Origin: JAVBLP01 sp031553505
GTDB lineage: Bacteria; Elusimicrobiota; Endomicrobiia; Endomicrobiales; Endomicrobiaceae
Length of the DNA stretch: 43,289 nt
Assembly (NCBI GenBank): GCA_031553505.1
Contig: JAVBLP010000015.1
Coordinates: 1-43,289 of the forward strand
Direction: 5' to 3'
Shown: one piece after another, positions 25,013 to 33,254 of the stretch
Layout of the letters: each line of letters begins with the position of its first letter
Position numbering within the stretch: the stretch's first letter is position 1
Notes under the pieces: model-generated
Told to the model about the DNA's origin: nothing
Seen by the model: the letters and a program-made list of their open reading frames with translations, nothing else
The model's database searches: none
Position numbers and translations under genes: made by a program

Positions 25013-26557
25013 ATGCAGCCGGCTTCCGATAAGTTTAATTATCTTGTTTTTATCTTATCGTTTGTAGCCGTCATATCTGTTTTTTCACGCTTTTCAAACG
25101 AAATCGGCACAATATCCCTTCAGTTTCTGATACTTGCCACTGTATTATTCTTTGAACTTAACGCTTACAAAATAAAATTTACCAATATGTTCCTGCCCGT
25201 ATTATTTTTTGTTTTTGCGGCGCTCATTTCTTACTACCATGCTGATTTTCAGTATAATGCCAGAACCGGCATTTTGCTTTTATCTTCATGTTTTGCTGCG
25301 TATATGCTTACCGGCTTTTTAAATGAATATGATAAAAGAAGCATTATGCTTATACCTGTTTTAATATCAGTATGGCTAGCGATATACATGCTTTCGGTAA
25401 ATATTCCGTTTAAAGGTTTTTTTGTAGCGCAGGATATTACTCCATATATGAGAGCAACAGCCGGTTTTTTGCTTCTGGCTCTTTCTTTATCTTTTATTTT
25501 CTGGAGCGTTGAACGCAAAATTTACTTTTATACTTCAATAATGATATTTGCGGCGGTTCTTCTTACAAAATCTTACTGGGCGGCAGCTGTTGCTTCGCTT
25601 ATTTTTGCTGTTTTTCTGTATTTATCCAGGGAAAAAATCAAGATAAAAACAGTTATAGCCGTTACGCCTTTTATTGCTTTATTTATCGTTTTTATCTTTC
25701 TGGCTTATAAAAGCGGCTTTTTTGCCGGAAAAACAGCGCTTTGGGGTACGGCTGTATCGGTTATTAAGGATAATTTTCTTTTTGGCACGGGTTTTGCCAA
25801 CTATTCAAATGTTTCTTTGCCATACTCCGTTGTTTCGGGCTCAGATGTTTCGCAGGCAGACAATATATTTTTACAGATCTTTGCCGAAACCGGCGTAACG
25901 GGGTTGATAACATTTTTATCGGTCATTTATGTTTTCATAGCAAATATCCTGCCGAAAATTAAAGAAAACAAAACGCTTTATATGCCTGTCTTGATCGCCG
26001 TATCCGCGTTTATTCTTTTTAACTTTTTTGAATCCTCGGCTTTTATCTCAACAAATATGCTTGTTCTTTTTATATTGTTTGCTTTTCCGGGGTACACATA
26101 TAAAACCGCTCCCGGGAAAAAGAAAATAAGTACGTATTTGCTTATATTTTTAGTATTGCCTCTTTTTATTGCGGTTGCCATGCCGCTTTACGCGCGCCAG
26201 GAATATACTAAAGGCATGGCGTTTTTTACGGCAAAAAACTATGACGCAAGCCGCGAACACTTTATTACGGCTTTAAAAAATGACCCTTTAAACCCGGATT
26301 ATCCCGCAAAACTTGCGGACACTTATTTTGCTTTGTACCAGAATACGCAAAACCCTGTTTTGCTGGATACGGCGTTGACATACGAAAAATTTGCGTTAAA
26401 ACTTAACAGCCGCAATCCCGAATACTATTACCAGCTTGCGTGGCTGTATCATTTTAAAGGCGGTAAAGAAGCGGCTTTTGAAAATATATCAAAGGCTTTA
26501 GATATAGACAAATTCAACGAAAAGTACCAAAATTCTTATAGTACGCTCTTATATTAA
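25013..26557 (+). CDS. O-antigen ligase / oligosaccharyltransferase family protein with C-terminal TPRs
   Basis: This is a 514-residue polytopic membrane protein of the Wzy_C (O-antigen ligase, polymerase or PglL-type O-oligosaccharyltransferase) family. About ten to twelve hydrophobic helices span ~10-400, with a large periplasmic loop containing the GTGFANYSN and DNIFLQIFAETG segments typical of the family. Residues ~405-514 form TPR-like helix pairs (EYTKGMAFFTAKNYDASREHF, DKFNEKYQNS). These enzymes move undecaprenyl-linked glycans onto lipid A-core or, for PglL-like members, onto pilins. Starting 2 bases after pilD and two genes after a pilin, pilin glycosylation is a fair alternative to LPS ligation. 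The family call is good and the acceptor is unknown. Confidence 0.82.
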   Translation: MQPASDKFNYLVFILSFVAVISVFSRFSNEIGTISLQFLILATVLFFELNAYKIKFTNMFLPVLFFVFAALISYYHADFQYNARTGILLLSSCFAAYMLTGFLNEYDKRSIMLIPVLISVWLAIYMLSVNIPFKGFFVAQDITPYMRATAGFLLLALSLSFIFWSVERKIYFYTSIMIFAAVLLTKSYWAAAVASLIFAVFLYLSREKIKIKTVIAVTPFIALFIVFIFLAYKSGFFAGKTALWGTAVSVIKDNFLFGTGFANYSNVSLPYSVVSGSDVSQADNIFLQIFAETGVTGLITFLSVIYVFIANILPKIKENKTLYMPVLIAVSAFILFNFFESSAFISTNMLVLFILFAFPGYTYKTAPGKKKISTYLLIFLVLPLFIAVAMPLYARQEYTKGMAFFTAKNYDASREHFITALKNDPLNPDYPAKLADTYFALYQNTQNPVLLDTALTYEKFALKLNSRNPEYYYQLAWLYHFKGGKEAAFENISKALDIDKFNEKYQNSYSTLLY

Positions 26558-26577
26558 ACACCGGAGATATGCAAACA

Positions 26578-27594
26578 ATGTTTAAAAAACACTTTTTCAA
26601 AATACTTTTAGGATGCCTTTTCAGCGTTATTTTAATCTGGCTCACAATAAGGCAGATAGATTTTAAAAACTCGTTTGAGCTTATCCGCAACGCAAACTAC
26701 TATATCTTAATCCCGGGCGTGCTTATTTACGCGTTTACATACGTTTTAAGAAGCATACGCTACTACTTCATGATATACCCGATTAAAAAAACCAAAGTGC
26801 TTGAAAACTTCCCGTATACGGTACTCGGATTTTTTATGAACAATATCATCCCTTTGCGCCTTGGCGAGCTTATCAGGGCTAAAGTCACGGGAGAAAGGCT
26901 CGGAATTTCGCGCAGCAGTGTTTTAGGCACAATAGTGGTGGAGCGCCTTATAGATGTTATAATTTTTGTCATGTTTTTCTTTATAATTATGCTTGTTATG
27001 CCTTTTCCGGAGTTTATAAAGAATACTTTCTATGTCTGCGGGGCGGTTTTCGGCACGGCTCTTATAGTATTGTTCCTGATTTCAAAACATGAAGAGAAAG
27101 CGGCGGCTTTTGTATCAAAAATACCGATGCCCGCAAAAATTAAATCTTTCGTAATGTCTCTTTTTGAGAAGTTTGCGGGCGGTTTGATAATGCTCCGCAA
27201 GCCTGGCGTATTTTTTGCTTCTTTCGCGATTTCGGTGCTTATATGGGTAGCGGAAAGCGCATTTTTAGTGTTAACAGCTAAATCCTGCGGGGTAGACATT
27301 TCTATTTTAGGCGGCATATTTGTAGTAATCATAATAGGCATAGGCGCCATTTTACCGACCGCCCCGGGATATATCGGCGCTTTTGAGTTTATGGGCGTTA
27401 CCGCGCTTTCGGCTCTAGCCATCGATAAAGACGCGGCTTTTGCCTGTATCGCCATATACCACTTCCTGCAGCTTATGGTAATATTCAGTTTAGGCTTTGC
27501 CAGCATAGTAAAAACAAAAATATCATTTGCGGATCTGTTTAAATTCGCAAAAATAGAAGAGGATATCAATGGAAACAGCGAAAAAGAAAAATAA
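26578..27594 (+). CDS. Flippase-like (UPF0104/LPG synthase TM domain) membrane protein
   Basis: This is a polytopic inner-membrane protein of ~338 residues in the UPF0104 family, whose members include the transmembrane part of lysylphosphatidylglycerol synthase and proteins found in glycan clusters. Visible signs are FKKHFFKILLGCLFSVILIWL, YVLRSIRYYF, the PLRLGELIRA motif with its conserved G-E and R, VERLIDVI and LPTAPGYIGAFEFMG. ATG 26578 is preferred because GGAG (26563-26566) is 11 bases upstream; the alternative ATG 26569 is only 2 bases from it. The exact substrate is unknown. The setting suggests transfer or flipping of a lipid-linked sugar. It overlaps the GT2 gene by 26 bases. Confidence 0.8.
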   Translation: MFKKHFFKILLGCLFSVILIWLTIRQIDFKNSFELIRNANYYILIPGVLIYAFTYVLRSIRYYFMIYPIKKTKVLENFPYTVLGFFMNNIIPLRLGELIRAKVTGERLGISRSSVLGTIVVERLIDVIIFVMFFFIIMLVMPFPEFIKNTFYVCGAVFGTALIVLFLISKHEEKAAAFVSKIPMPAKIKSFVMSLFEKFAGGLIMLRKPGVFFASFAISVLIWVAESAFLVLTAKSCGVDISILGGIFVVIIIGIGAILPTAPGYIGAFEFMGVTALSALAIDKDAAFACIAIYHFLQLMVIFSLGFASIVKTKISFADLFKFAKIEEDINGNSEKEK

Positions 27595-28339
27595 GGTAAT
27601 TATTGTGATGCCGGCTTACAATGCCGCAAAAACCATTAAGCAGACCCTTGACGACATACCAAAAGGCAGTTATGACGAAATTATACTTGTCGATGACCTT
27701 TCAAAAGACAATACCGCCGAAGTCGCCAAAAATTTGGGGATTAAAGTAATAGTCCACGAAAAAAATAAAGGCTACGGCGGCAACCAGAAAACCTGCTATA
27801 ACGCGGCTTTGGAAGACGGCGGCGATATAGTGGTTATGCTCCATCCCGATTACCAGTACGATCCGCGCCTTGTGCCGTTTTTAACGGGCCTTATAAATGA
27901 TGATATCTGCGACATTATGATGGCAAACAGGATAAGGACCCGCAGGGAAGCTTTAAAAGGCGGCATGCCTTTCTATAAATACTTTTTCAACAGATGCCTT
28001 ACCATTACGGAAAACTTTGTTTTGGGCTTAAACCTCGGAGAATACCATACCGGCTATAGGGCTTTTTCAAGAAAAGCGCTTGAAACCGTAAATTTTGAAA
28101 TGGATTCAGACGATTTTGTGTTTGACCAGCACATACTCGTACAGGCAGCAGCTTGCGGCTTAAGGATAGGCGAAATACCGGTCCCGGCGAAATATTTTGA
28201 GGACGCTTCTTCAATCAATTTCAGAAGAAGTTTTAAATACGGCCTTGAAACGCTCTGGATTTTGTTCAGGTTCATTCTTCACAAATGGCATATAGTGCCT
28301 TCAAAGATGTTTAGGCCGAAAGGGCAAGGGGTAAAATAA
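27569..28339 (+). CDS. GT2 glycosyltransferase, polyprenyl-phosphate sugar transferase type
   Basis: This is a 256-residue GT-A fold transferase. The N-terminus has IVMPAYNAAKTIKQTL and DEIILVDDLSKDNTAEVA, with the nucleotide-binding DD; the expected DxD position reads HPDYQYDP. GYGGNQK and LGEYHTGYRAFSRKAL are typical of the DPM1/GtrB-like subgroup. No C-terminal membrane helices beyond a short hydrophobic segment are seen. It most likely loads a sugar onto undecaprenyl phosphate or extends a lipid-linked glycan. It begins inside the flippase gene and shares one base with the next gene. Confidence 0.85.
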   Translation: METAKKKNKVIIVMPAYNAAKTIKQTLDDIPKGSYDEIILVDDLSKDNTAEVAKNLGIKVIVHEKNKGYGGNQKTCYNAALEDGGDIVVMLHPDYQYDPRLVPFLTGLINDDICDIMMANRIRTRREALKGGMPFYKYFFNRCLTITENFVLGLNLGEYHTGYRAFSRKALETVNFEMDSDDFVFDQHILVQAAACGLRIGEIPVPAKYFEDASSINFRRSFKYGLETLWILFRFILHKWHIVPSKMFRPKGQGVK

Positions 28340-29370
28340 TGGGTTCCGAAGCGCTTTACGCGCTCTCATTTGCCATAGCTTTTGCAGCCGCGTTTTTGGC
28401 TACGCCTGTTTGCAGGTTTTTTGCCGTAAAATTGAACATTTTAGATAAACCGATAAGTGAAGTTAAAACCCATAAAATAAGCACGCCTTACCTTGGCGGG
28501 CTTGCCGTTGCCGCGGGATGGGTTGTCTCGCTTTTTATAATAAGGGTCATAACAAACTTTCCGGACGGAACTTTAAGAAGCCTTAGGGGAATTATTTACG
28601 GCGCTTTAATTGTAATGGTTTTAGGCTTTATCGATGATATAAAGTTTAAAGGTTTAGGGCCGGTTGCAAAACTTGCGATACAGCTTGCCGCGGCCTGCAT
28701 AGTTGTATTCGGTTTCGACATAAGGATAAATTTTATAGGGTATTACTGGCTTTCATGCATTATAAGCATATTCTGGATAGTAGGCATTACGAACGCTTTC
28801 AACATAATAGACATAATGGACGGGCTTTCAAGCGGCATTGCCGTTATCGCGGCTTTTGCGTTTCTTTTCATATCGCTCCCCACGGAAATGATATACGTAA
28901 ATTTCTGCGCTATAGCTTTAGCCGGCGCGCTTTTGGGTTTTATGCCTTATAATTTTTCAAAAACAAAAAAGATATTTATGGGTGACACGGGAAGCCTGTT
29001 TATAGGTTTTATCCTTGCAAGCCTTGCGATGGGAACCTCTTATACAGGCATAAACGAAATCGGGCTTTTTGCTCCGCTTTTGATTCTTGCCGTGCCTATT
29101 TACGAGACGTTTCTTGTCAGCTGGTTTCGCATACGCAAAGGCAAATCGCCGCTTATGGGCAGCAAAGACCACTACGCTTTAAGGCTTGAAAAGATAGGTT
29201 TTTCAAGAAAAAAGATACTTGTTATAACTTATTGCGTATGTATCGCGCTTGCGGTTTTCGCGTTTTTGCTTACAAAAGCCAATTTGATATGCGCGATGCT
29301 TATATTTTTATTCGTACTTATATGTTTATGGACGGCAAGCATTAAACTTGCTTCGGTACATATAGAGTGA
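28339..29370 (+). CDS. WecA/MraY-type undecaprenyl-phosphate sugar-1-phosphate transferase
   Basis: This is a 343-residue polytopic enzyme that starts lipid-linked glycan assembly by moving a sugar-1-phosphate to undecaprenyl phosphate. It has about ten membrane helices and the family aspartates: GFIDD (~95), NAFNIIDIMDGLSSG (~155) and FMGDTGS (~215). The cytoplasmic loop HYALRL replaces the HHRL-type motif of WecA/TagO, a variant I recall from other bacterial members. The start follows GGGG with its A shared with the previous stop. Specificity (GlcNAc or another sugar) cannot be read from sequence. It is distinct from the peptidoglycan MraY judging from its context in a surface-glycan set. 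Confidence 0.85.
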   Translation: MGSEALYALSFAIAFAAAFLATPVCRFFAVKLNILDKPISEVKTHKISTPYLGGLAVAAGWVVSLFIIRVITNFPDGTLRSLRGIIYGALIVMVLGFIDDIKFKGLGPVAKLAIQLAAACIVVFGFDIRINFIGYYWLSCIISIFWIVGITNAFNIIDIMDGLSSGIAVIAAFAFLFISLPTEMIYVNFCAIALAGALLGFMPYNFSKTKKIFMGDTGSLFIGFILASLAMGTSYTGINEIGLFAPLLILAVPIYETFLVSWFRIRKGKSPLMGSKDHYALRLEKIGFSRKKILVITYCVCIALAVFAFLLTKANLICAMLIFLFVLICLWTASIKLASVHIE

Positions 29371-29373
29371 AAT

Positions 29374-29484
29374 GTTGAGTTTGAAGTGAGGAGTTAATGT
29401 GTTTTCGCACCGCGAAAACCTACTTAGATTAGTTTCGGCTTTGCCGAAACCCAACAACTCCACTCTTCACACTCCAAATTGTTG
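29374..29484. repeat. Cloverleaf-like inverted repeat, copy A
   Basis: This gap of 129 bases is filled by one palindromic element. The outer arms (about 29376-29395 and 29456-29484) pair imperfectly over roughly 27 positions. Inside are two perfect 8-bp hairpins with three-base loops: 29401-29408 with 29412-29419, and 29432-29439 with 29443-29450. The left arm (AGTTTGAAGTGAGGAG) is close to that of copy B at 33098-33223 (AGTTTGGAATGAGGAG). It could fold as a three-way junction in RNA or as a cruciform. Confidence 0.65.
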
Positions 29485-29499
29485 TTAAAAAGGTATTTT

Positions 29500-30777
29500 A
29501 TGAACAAAACCATAATAATCGGCGCGGGCATCAGCGGGCTTACAGCGGCTTATTTTTTAAAAAAACCTTATACCGTGCTTGAGGCAAAACCTTACGCCGG
29601 AGGCCTTTGCGCTTCTTTTTATGACGAAGGTTTTACTTTCGACTGCTCCGGGCATTTTATCCATATTAAAGACGAAAAGATTAAAAAACTTGTATCAAAA
29701 CTTTCCAACGGCATCGATGAAATAAACCGCAACTCTTCAATTTACATAAAAGACAGAATCATCCCTTTTCCTTTTCAGGCGAACCTCTACTATCTTGATG
29801 AAAAAACAAAAAAAGAGTGCGTAAATGGCGTTCTGCACAGAAAAAACACGGAACCGGACACAAAAATGCCTTTTATTGACTGGTCGGAAGCCATGTTTGG
29901 CAAAGGCATAACAAAATATTTTATGAAGCCGTACAATGAAAAGCTTTGGAGTTATGATTTAAAAAAGATGACCGCGGAATGGTCCGGCGCTTTTGTGCCA
30001 AAGCCGGACGCCCAAAGCATAGTAAAATCGGCATATTCAAAAAACAAAATTGTTTACGGGTATAACAGCGTTTTTTATTACCCTAAAAAAGGCGGCTGCC
30101 AAACGCTTATAAACGGGCTTTTAAAGAAGGTTGACGTACGGTATAATGCCAAAACGCACAAAATTGATATAAAAAACAAAGTTATTACCGATGAAAACGG
30201 AAATAAATATAAATATTCAAATATTATTTCAACGCAGCCGTTAACGGAGCTTATCGCGCAAACCGGTAATGTTCCGTCTGCAGTCAAAAATGCTGCGAAA
30301 CGGCTTGTCTGCAGTTCAGTAAGGTGCGTCAATATAGGCGTAAACGCTAAAAACGGCATTCCTAAAAAAATAAAAGGCATACACTGGCTTTATATACCGG
30401 AAAAATCCATACCGTTTTACAGGGTGGGGATATACTCTAATGCCAGCGCTTCCGCCGCGCCGGAAAACAGTTACAGCTTTTACGTTGAATATTCAAGCGG
30501 TAACGGCAAATATAAAAACTGCGACAACGTAATAAAAGACTTAAAAAAAGCGGGATTTATCGGCAAAAACGATGAAGTTAAAACCGTAAATGTAGTGGAT
30601 ATGCCTTACGCTTATGTAATTTTTGATAAAAACCGCCGGAAAGCGCTTGATACGATACAAAGTTTTTTAAGTAAACACGGCATATACTCAATCGGCAGGT
30701 ACGGCGCTTGGGAATACTCCTTTATTGAAAAAAACATGAAAGACGCAATAGAAACGGCAAAGAAAATTAACAATTAA
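29500..30777 (+). CDS. FAD-dependent amine-oxidase/protoporphyrinogen-oxidase-like protein
   Basis: This is a 425-residue flavoprotein with an N-terminal dinucleotide-binding fold (IIIGAGISGLTAAYFL, residues ~4-19) and the GG motif EAKPYAGGLCAS. It also has an inner domain containing the IIPFPFQANL and PYNEKLWSYDLKKM segments, seen in UDP-galactopyranose-mutase-like and HemG/PPOX-like oxidoreductases of polysaccharide clusters. The reaction is unknown. The neighbourhood suggests a sugar-nucleotide or lipid-linked sugar substrate. ATG 29500 follows AAAAAGG and is preferred over TTG 29479, which would add seven residues. Not likely a heme biosynthesis enzyme given its context. Confidence 0.75.
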   Translation: MNKTIIIGAGISGLTAAYFLKKPYTVLEAKPYAGGLCASFYDEGFTFDCSGHFIHIKDEKIKKLVSKLSNGIDEINRNSSIYIKDRIIPFPFQANLYYLDEKTKKECVNGVLHRKNTEPDTKMPFIDWSEAMFGKGITKYFMKPYNEKLWSYDLKKMTAEWSGAFVPKPDAQSIVKSAYSKNKIVYGYNSVFYYPKKGGCQTLINGLLKKVDVRYNAKTHKIDIKNKVITDENGNKYKYSNIISTQPLTELIAQTGNVPSAVKNAAKRLVCSSVRCVNIGVNAKNGIPKKIKGIHWLYIPEKSIPFYRVGIYSNASASAAPENSYSFYVEYSSGNGKYKNCDNVIKDLKKAGFIGKNDEVKTVNVVDMPYAYVIFDKNRRKALDTIQSFLSKHGIYSIGRYGAWEYSFIEKNMKDAIETAKKINN

Positions 30778-31108
30778 TAAATACTTTAAAGTGACGGTTT
30801 GCCGCCATTTTTATGGCTTATGAGCGCAATATTTGTAAGCTTTCTGGTATGGTAAGTTGGTTTTGCAGTTAAAGCAGCCTCAGAGCACGTGTATATGAGT
30901 TTTTAAATTTTTTAGGCGTCTTAATTCCTGTATGTTTGAAGCCTTTCAAAAAGGCAAGTTTCAGAAATTGAATAAAAAATTTAAAAACGATTGTGCTCAT
31001 CTGCAGTGTTTTTGGTACTTTTGGCACGTTTGACAAAAGTACTAGGGTTAGGGACAAAGTCCCTTTAAAGCAACCCGCCTAAAAGACGAAAGGTTTTACA
31101 GGAAAAGA
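30778..31108. other. Intergenic gap of 331 bases with structured repeat R1
   Basis: No credible gene lies here. The 166 bases at 30877-31042 are the inverted copy of the element described below (R1). Just beyond it AGGGAC (31050-31055) and GTCCCT (31059-31064) form a 6-bp hairpin with an AAA loop. Nothing clear is seen in 30778-30876. A ribosome site AGGAAAAG precedes the next gene's ATG at 31109. Confidence 0.6.
30877..31042 (-). repeat. Structured intergenic repeat, copy R1 (inverted orientation)
   Basis: Read on the minus strand, this copy begins with a perfect 9-bp hairpin (GTACTTTTG/CAAAAGTAC, 31042-31034 with 31023-31015). It runs on as CCAAAAACACTGC and ends in GTGCTCTGAGGC. It is clearly homologous end to end with R3 (38021-38192) but more diverged than R2 and R3 are from each other. 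An open frame of 62 codons inside it is not conserved as a frame in the other copies. Confidence 0.75.
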
Positions 31109-31957
31109 ATGAATAAAAGAAAATATATCATAATAGGTCCTGACAGTTACCTGTTTAACGGGCTTGCCCCGTATTTACAAGGCTCTGAAGTACATTATAT
31201 GACTTTTGAAAACTGGAAAGACGCTGCGAACCTGAAGCTTCTAAAAGAAGCGGACGCGGTGATAAATTTTACTATTCACCCTGATTTTTCAGCCAAAGAA
31301 ATGGAGCTGCAAGACATAATTGATATACAGATAGGGGAACACATTAAAGGCGGAAAAACGCTTTTTGTCTTTTTGAGTTCAAGGCGGGTTTACGGTACCA
31401 GCGCTGAATATAAGGTGTATAAAGAAACTGACGCGCTTGCAGGCGCTGATTTTTACTCCGTAAACAAAATTAAAACGGAAAAAGAGCTTTCCGGGCTTCT
31501 TGGCGGCAATTTGTGCGTTATGCGGGTATCAAACGTAATAGGCGAGCCTGTAAATAAAAGCGGCTATAAAACTTTTGCGGGCTGGATAAGTGAAAACTAC
31601 ATAAAAAACGGTAAAATTGTTACGGATCAGGCATCTGAGACCAAAAAAGATTTTATATCAAAAGATTTTTTGCATAAAACGATAGCGGCAATAGCTAACA
31701 ACAGTATAAACGGGGTTTTTAACGTTTCAGCGGGCTTTCCCATAACTATAAAAGATTTACTTACAAACATGGCAGGCAAAGAAAACGTAATATTCTGCGA
31801 AAACTGCCCCGTTAAAGAACAATTCGTGCTTGATAACTCTAAAATTGTGTCTAAAACCGGAATATCCATTAAAGAAGAAGATGTAATAACCGCCGCGAAA
31901 GCTTTCAATAAAGCATTGGTCCGGATTAAAAAAACATCAGGGGAAAGGCAATGTTAA
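31109..31957 (+). CDS. NAD-dependent epimerase/reductase-like SDR protein
   Basis: This is a 282-residue extended SDR-like protein. The catalytic YSVNK (YxxxK) follows the FVFLSSRRVYG strand, as in sugar-nucleotide epimerases and dTDP-4-dehydrorhamnose reductases. The usual glycine-rich GxxGxxG at the N-terminus is replaced by IIGPDSYLFNGLAPYL, so coenzyme binding may be altered. It overlaps the following GT4 gene by seven bases, which supports a role in making or modifying a sugar donor for surface glycans. The specific reaction is unknown. Confidence 0.78.
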   Translation: MNKRKYIIIGPDSYLFNGLAPYLQGSEVHYMTFENWKDAANLKLLKEADAVINFTIHPDFSAKEMELQDIIDIQIGEHIKGGKTLFVFLSSRRVYGTSAEYKVYKETDALAGADFYSVNKIKTEKELSGLLGGNLCVMRVSNVIGEPVNKSGYKTFAGWISENYIKNGKIVTDQASETKKDFISKDFLHKTIAAIANNSINGVFNVSAGFPITIKDLLTNMAGKENVIFCENCPVKEQFVLDNSKIVSKTGISIKEEDVITAAKAFNKALVRIKKTSGERQC

Positions 31958-33096
31958 AAGTATGCTACATAATTACCAAACTTGAGCTTGGCGGAGCGCA
32001 AAAATTTACGCTTTATACAGCCGAACACATTAACCATGATGAATTTGACGCTTTTCTCATAAGCGGAGCCGGCGGAATGCTTGATGATGAAGCTTCGGAA
32101 AAGTCTAAAATATACTTTATTATGAGCCTTGTGCGCGAAATATCGCCTTTGAAAGATTTAAAGGCTTTAATCAGCACGTGGCGCGTTTTAAGGATTGAAA
32201 AACCCAATATTGTGCACACGCACTCTTCAAAAGCGGGCATAATCGGCAGGATAGCGGCAAAACTTGCCGGCGTAAAAACTGTCGTGCACACAATCCACGG
32301 ATACAGTTTTAACGAAACACAAAAGTGGCATATAAAAAAGCTTTACATTTTCCTTGAACGGCTTTGTTCGCTGTTTTCCGATAAGCTTATTGTGGAAACG
32401 GCAGGCGACATCAAAAAAGGTTTAGATTATAAAATAGCTAAAAAAAGCAAATTCACGCTTATCTGTTCCGGAATAGATACCCAATACTATAAAAATTACG
32501 CGCCAAATCCGGCTTTCAGGCAGTCTCTTGTAAAAGATAACAATACAAAAATAGTGATGACAGTGGGCCCTTTTAAACCGCAGAAAAACCTGCAGGATTA
32601 CATAAAAGCGGCGGCAATCGTCTGCAAAGAAGTTAAAAACGCCGTTTTCTTTATAGTCGGCGACGGGGAGTTGCGCCCTGAACTGGAAAGCTTAATAACG
32701 GAACTCGGCTTAAAAGACAAGGTAATCCTTTTAGGGTGGAGACGGGATATTATAGACCTTTTATGCGCCTGCGATATATTTGCCATGACTTCGCTCTGGG
32801 AAGGCTTGCCGCGCACAATTTTGGACGCGATGTGCTGCGCCAAACCCGTTATAGCAAATCCCGTCGGCGGCATACCGGACGTTATTGATGACGGCAAAAC
32901 GGGCTTTCTTACAAAGCCTTACGATGCGCAATACGCTGCTGAAAAAATCATATATTTATTGAAAAACGAAGATAAAATGCGCGAAATGGGTAAAAACGCG
33001 AAAATATCTGTTGGCGAAAAATATGATATTAACTATAATGTCAAACAACACGAAGATTTATATCTACAGCTTGTTCCTGTTAAAAAACAACCATAA
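31951..33096 (+). CDS. GT4 (RfaB-like) glycosyltransferase
   Basis: This is a 381-residue GT-B fold retaining glycosyltransferase of family 4. The N-terminal domain has ITKLELGGAQKFTL and IVHTHSSKAGIIGRIAAKLAG (~85-105). The C-terminal donor domain has VGPFKPQKNL, VGDGELRPELE and the EGLPRTILDAMCCAKPVIANPVGGIPDVI segment containing the conserved E-x7-E. It would add a sugar from a nucleotide donor to a lipid-linked glycan or LPS core at the inner face of the membrane. It is the last gene of the glycan block. Confidence 0.9.
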   Translation: MLKVCYIITKLELGGAQKFTLYTAEHINHDEFDAFLISGAGGMLDDEASEKSKIYFIMSLVREISPLKDLKALISTWRVLRIEKPNIVHTHSSKAGIIGRIAAKLAGVKTVVHTIHGYSFNETQKWHIKKLYIFLERLCSLFSDKLIVETAGDIKKGLDYKIAKKSKFTLICSGIDTQYYKNYAPNPAFRQSLVKDNNTKIVMTVGPFKPQKNLQDYIKAAAIVCKEVKNAVFFIVGDGELRPELESLITELGLKDKVILLGWRRDIIDLLCACDIFAMTSLWEGLPRTILDAMCCAKPVIANPVGGIPDVIDDGKTGFLTKPYDAQYAAEKIIYLLKNEDKMREMGKNAKISVGEKYDINYNVKQHEDLYLQLVPVKKQP

Positions 33097-33097
33097 C

Positions 33098-33223
33098 ATC
33101 AATGAGGAGTTAAAAAGTTTGGAATGAGGAGCGCATGAGTGCGCTTTGCGCATTTATTATAGGTGAGGCAACGCCTCACACGACAACTCCTAACTTCACA
33201 TTCCTAATTCCTAATTTAATCTT
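33098..33223. repeat. Cloverleaf-like inverted repeat, copy B
   Basis: This has the same architecture as copy A. Imperfect outer arms (about 33100-33131 and 33184-33219) enclose two hairpins with three-base loops. One is 33140-33144 with 33148-33152 (extendable to 8 pairs using G-U) and the other is 33163-33169 with 33173-33179 (7 bp, perfect). The hairpin stems differ in sequence from copy A while the fold is kept. It occupies most of the 158-base gap between the GT4 and TpsB genes. Confidence 0.65.
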
Positions 33224-33254
33224 TAGATATTTTATGACTTTGGAAACAAAATAA

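Noticed and set aside
30869..31057. 62-codon minus-strand open frame
   Set aside because: It coincides with repeat R1; the same frame is interrupted by stops in R3, so it is best explained as repeat sequence.
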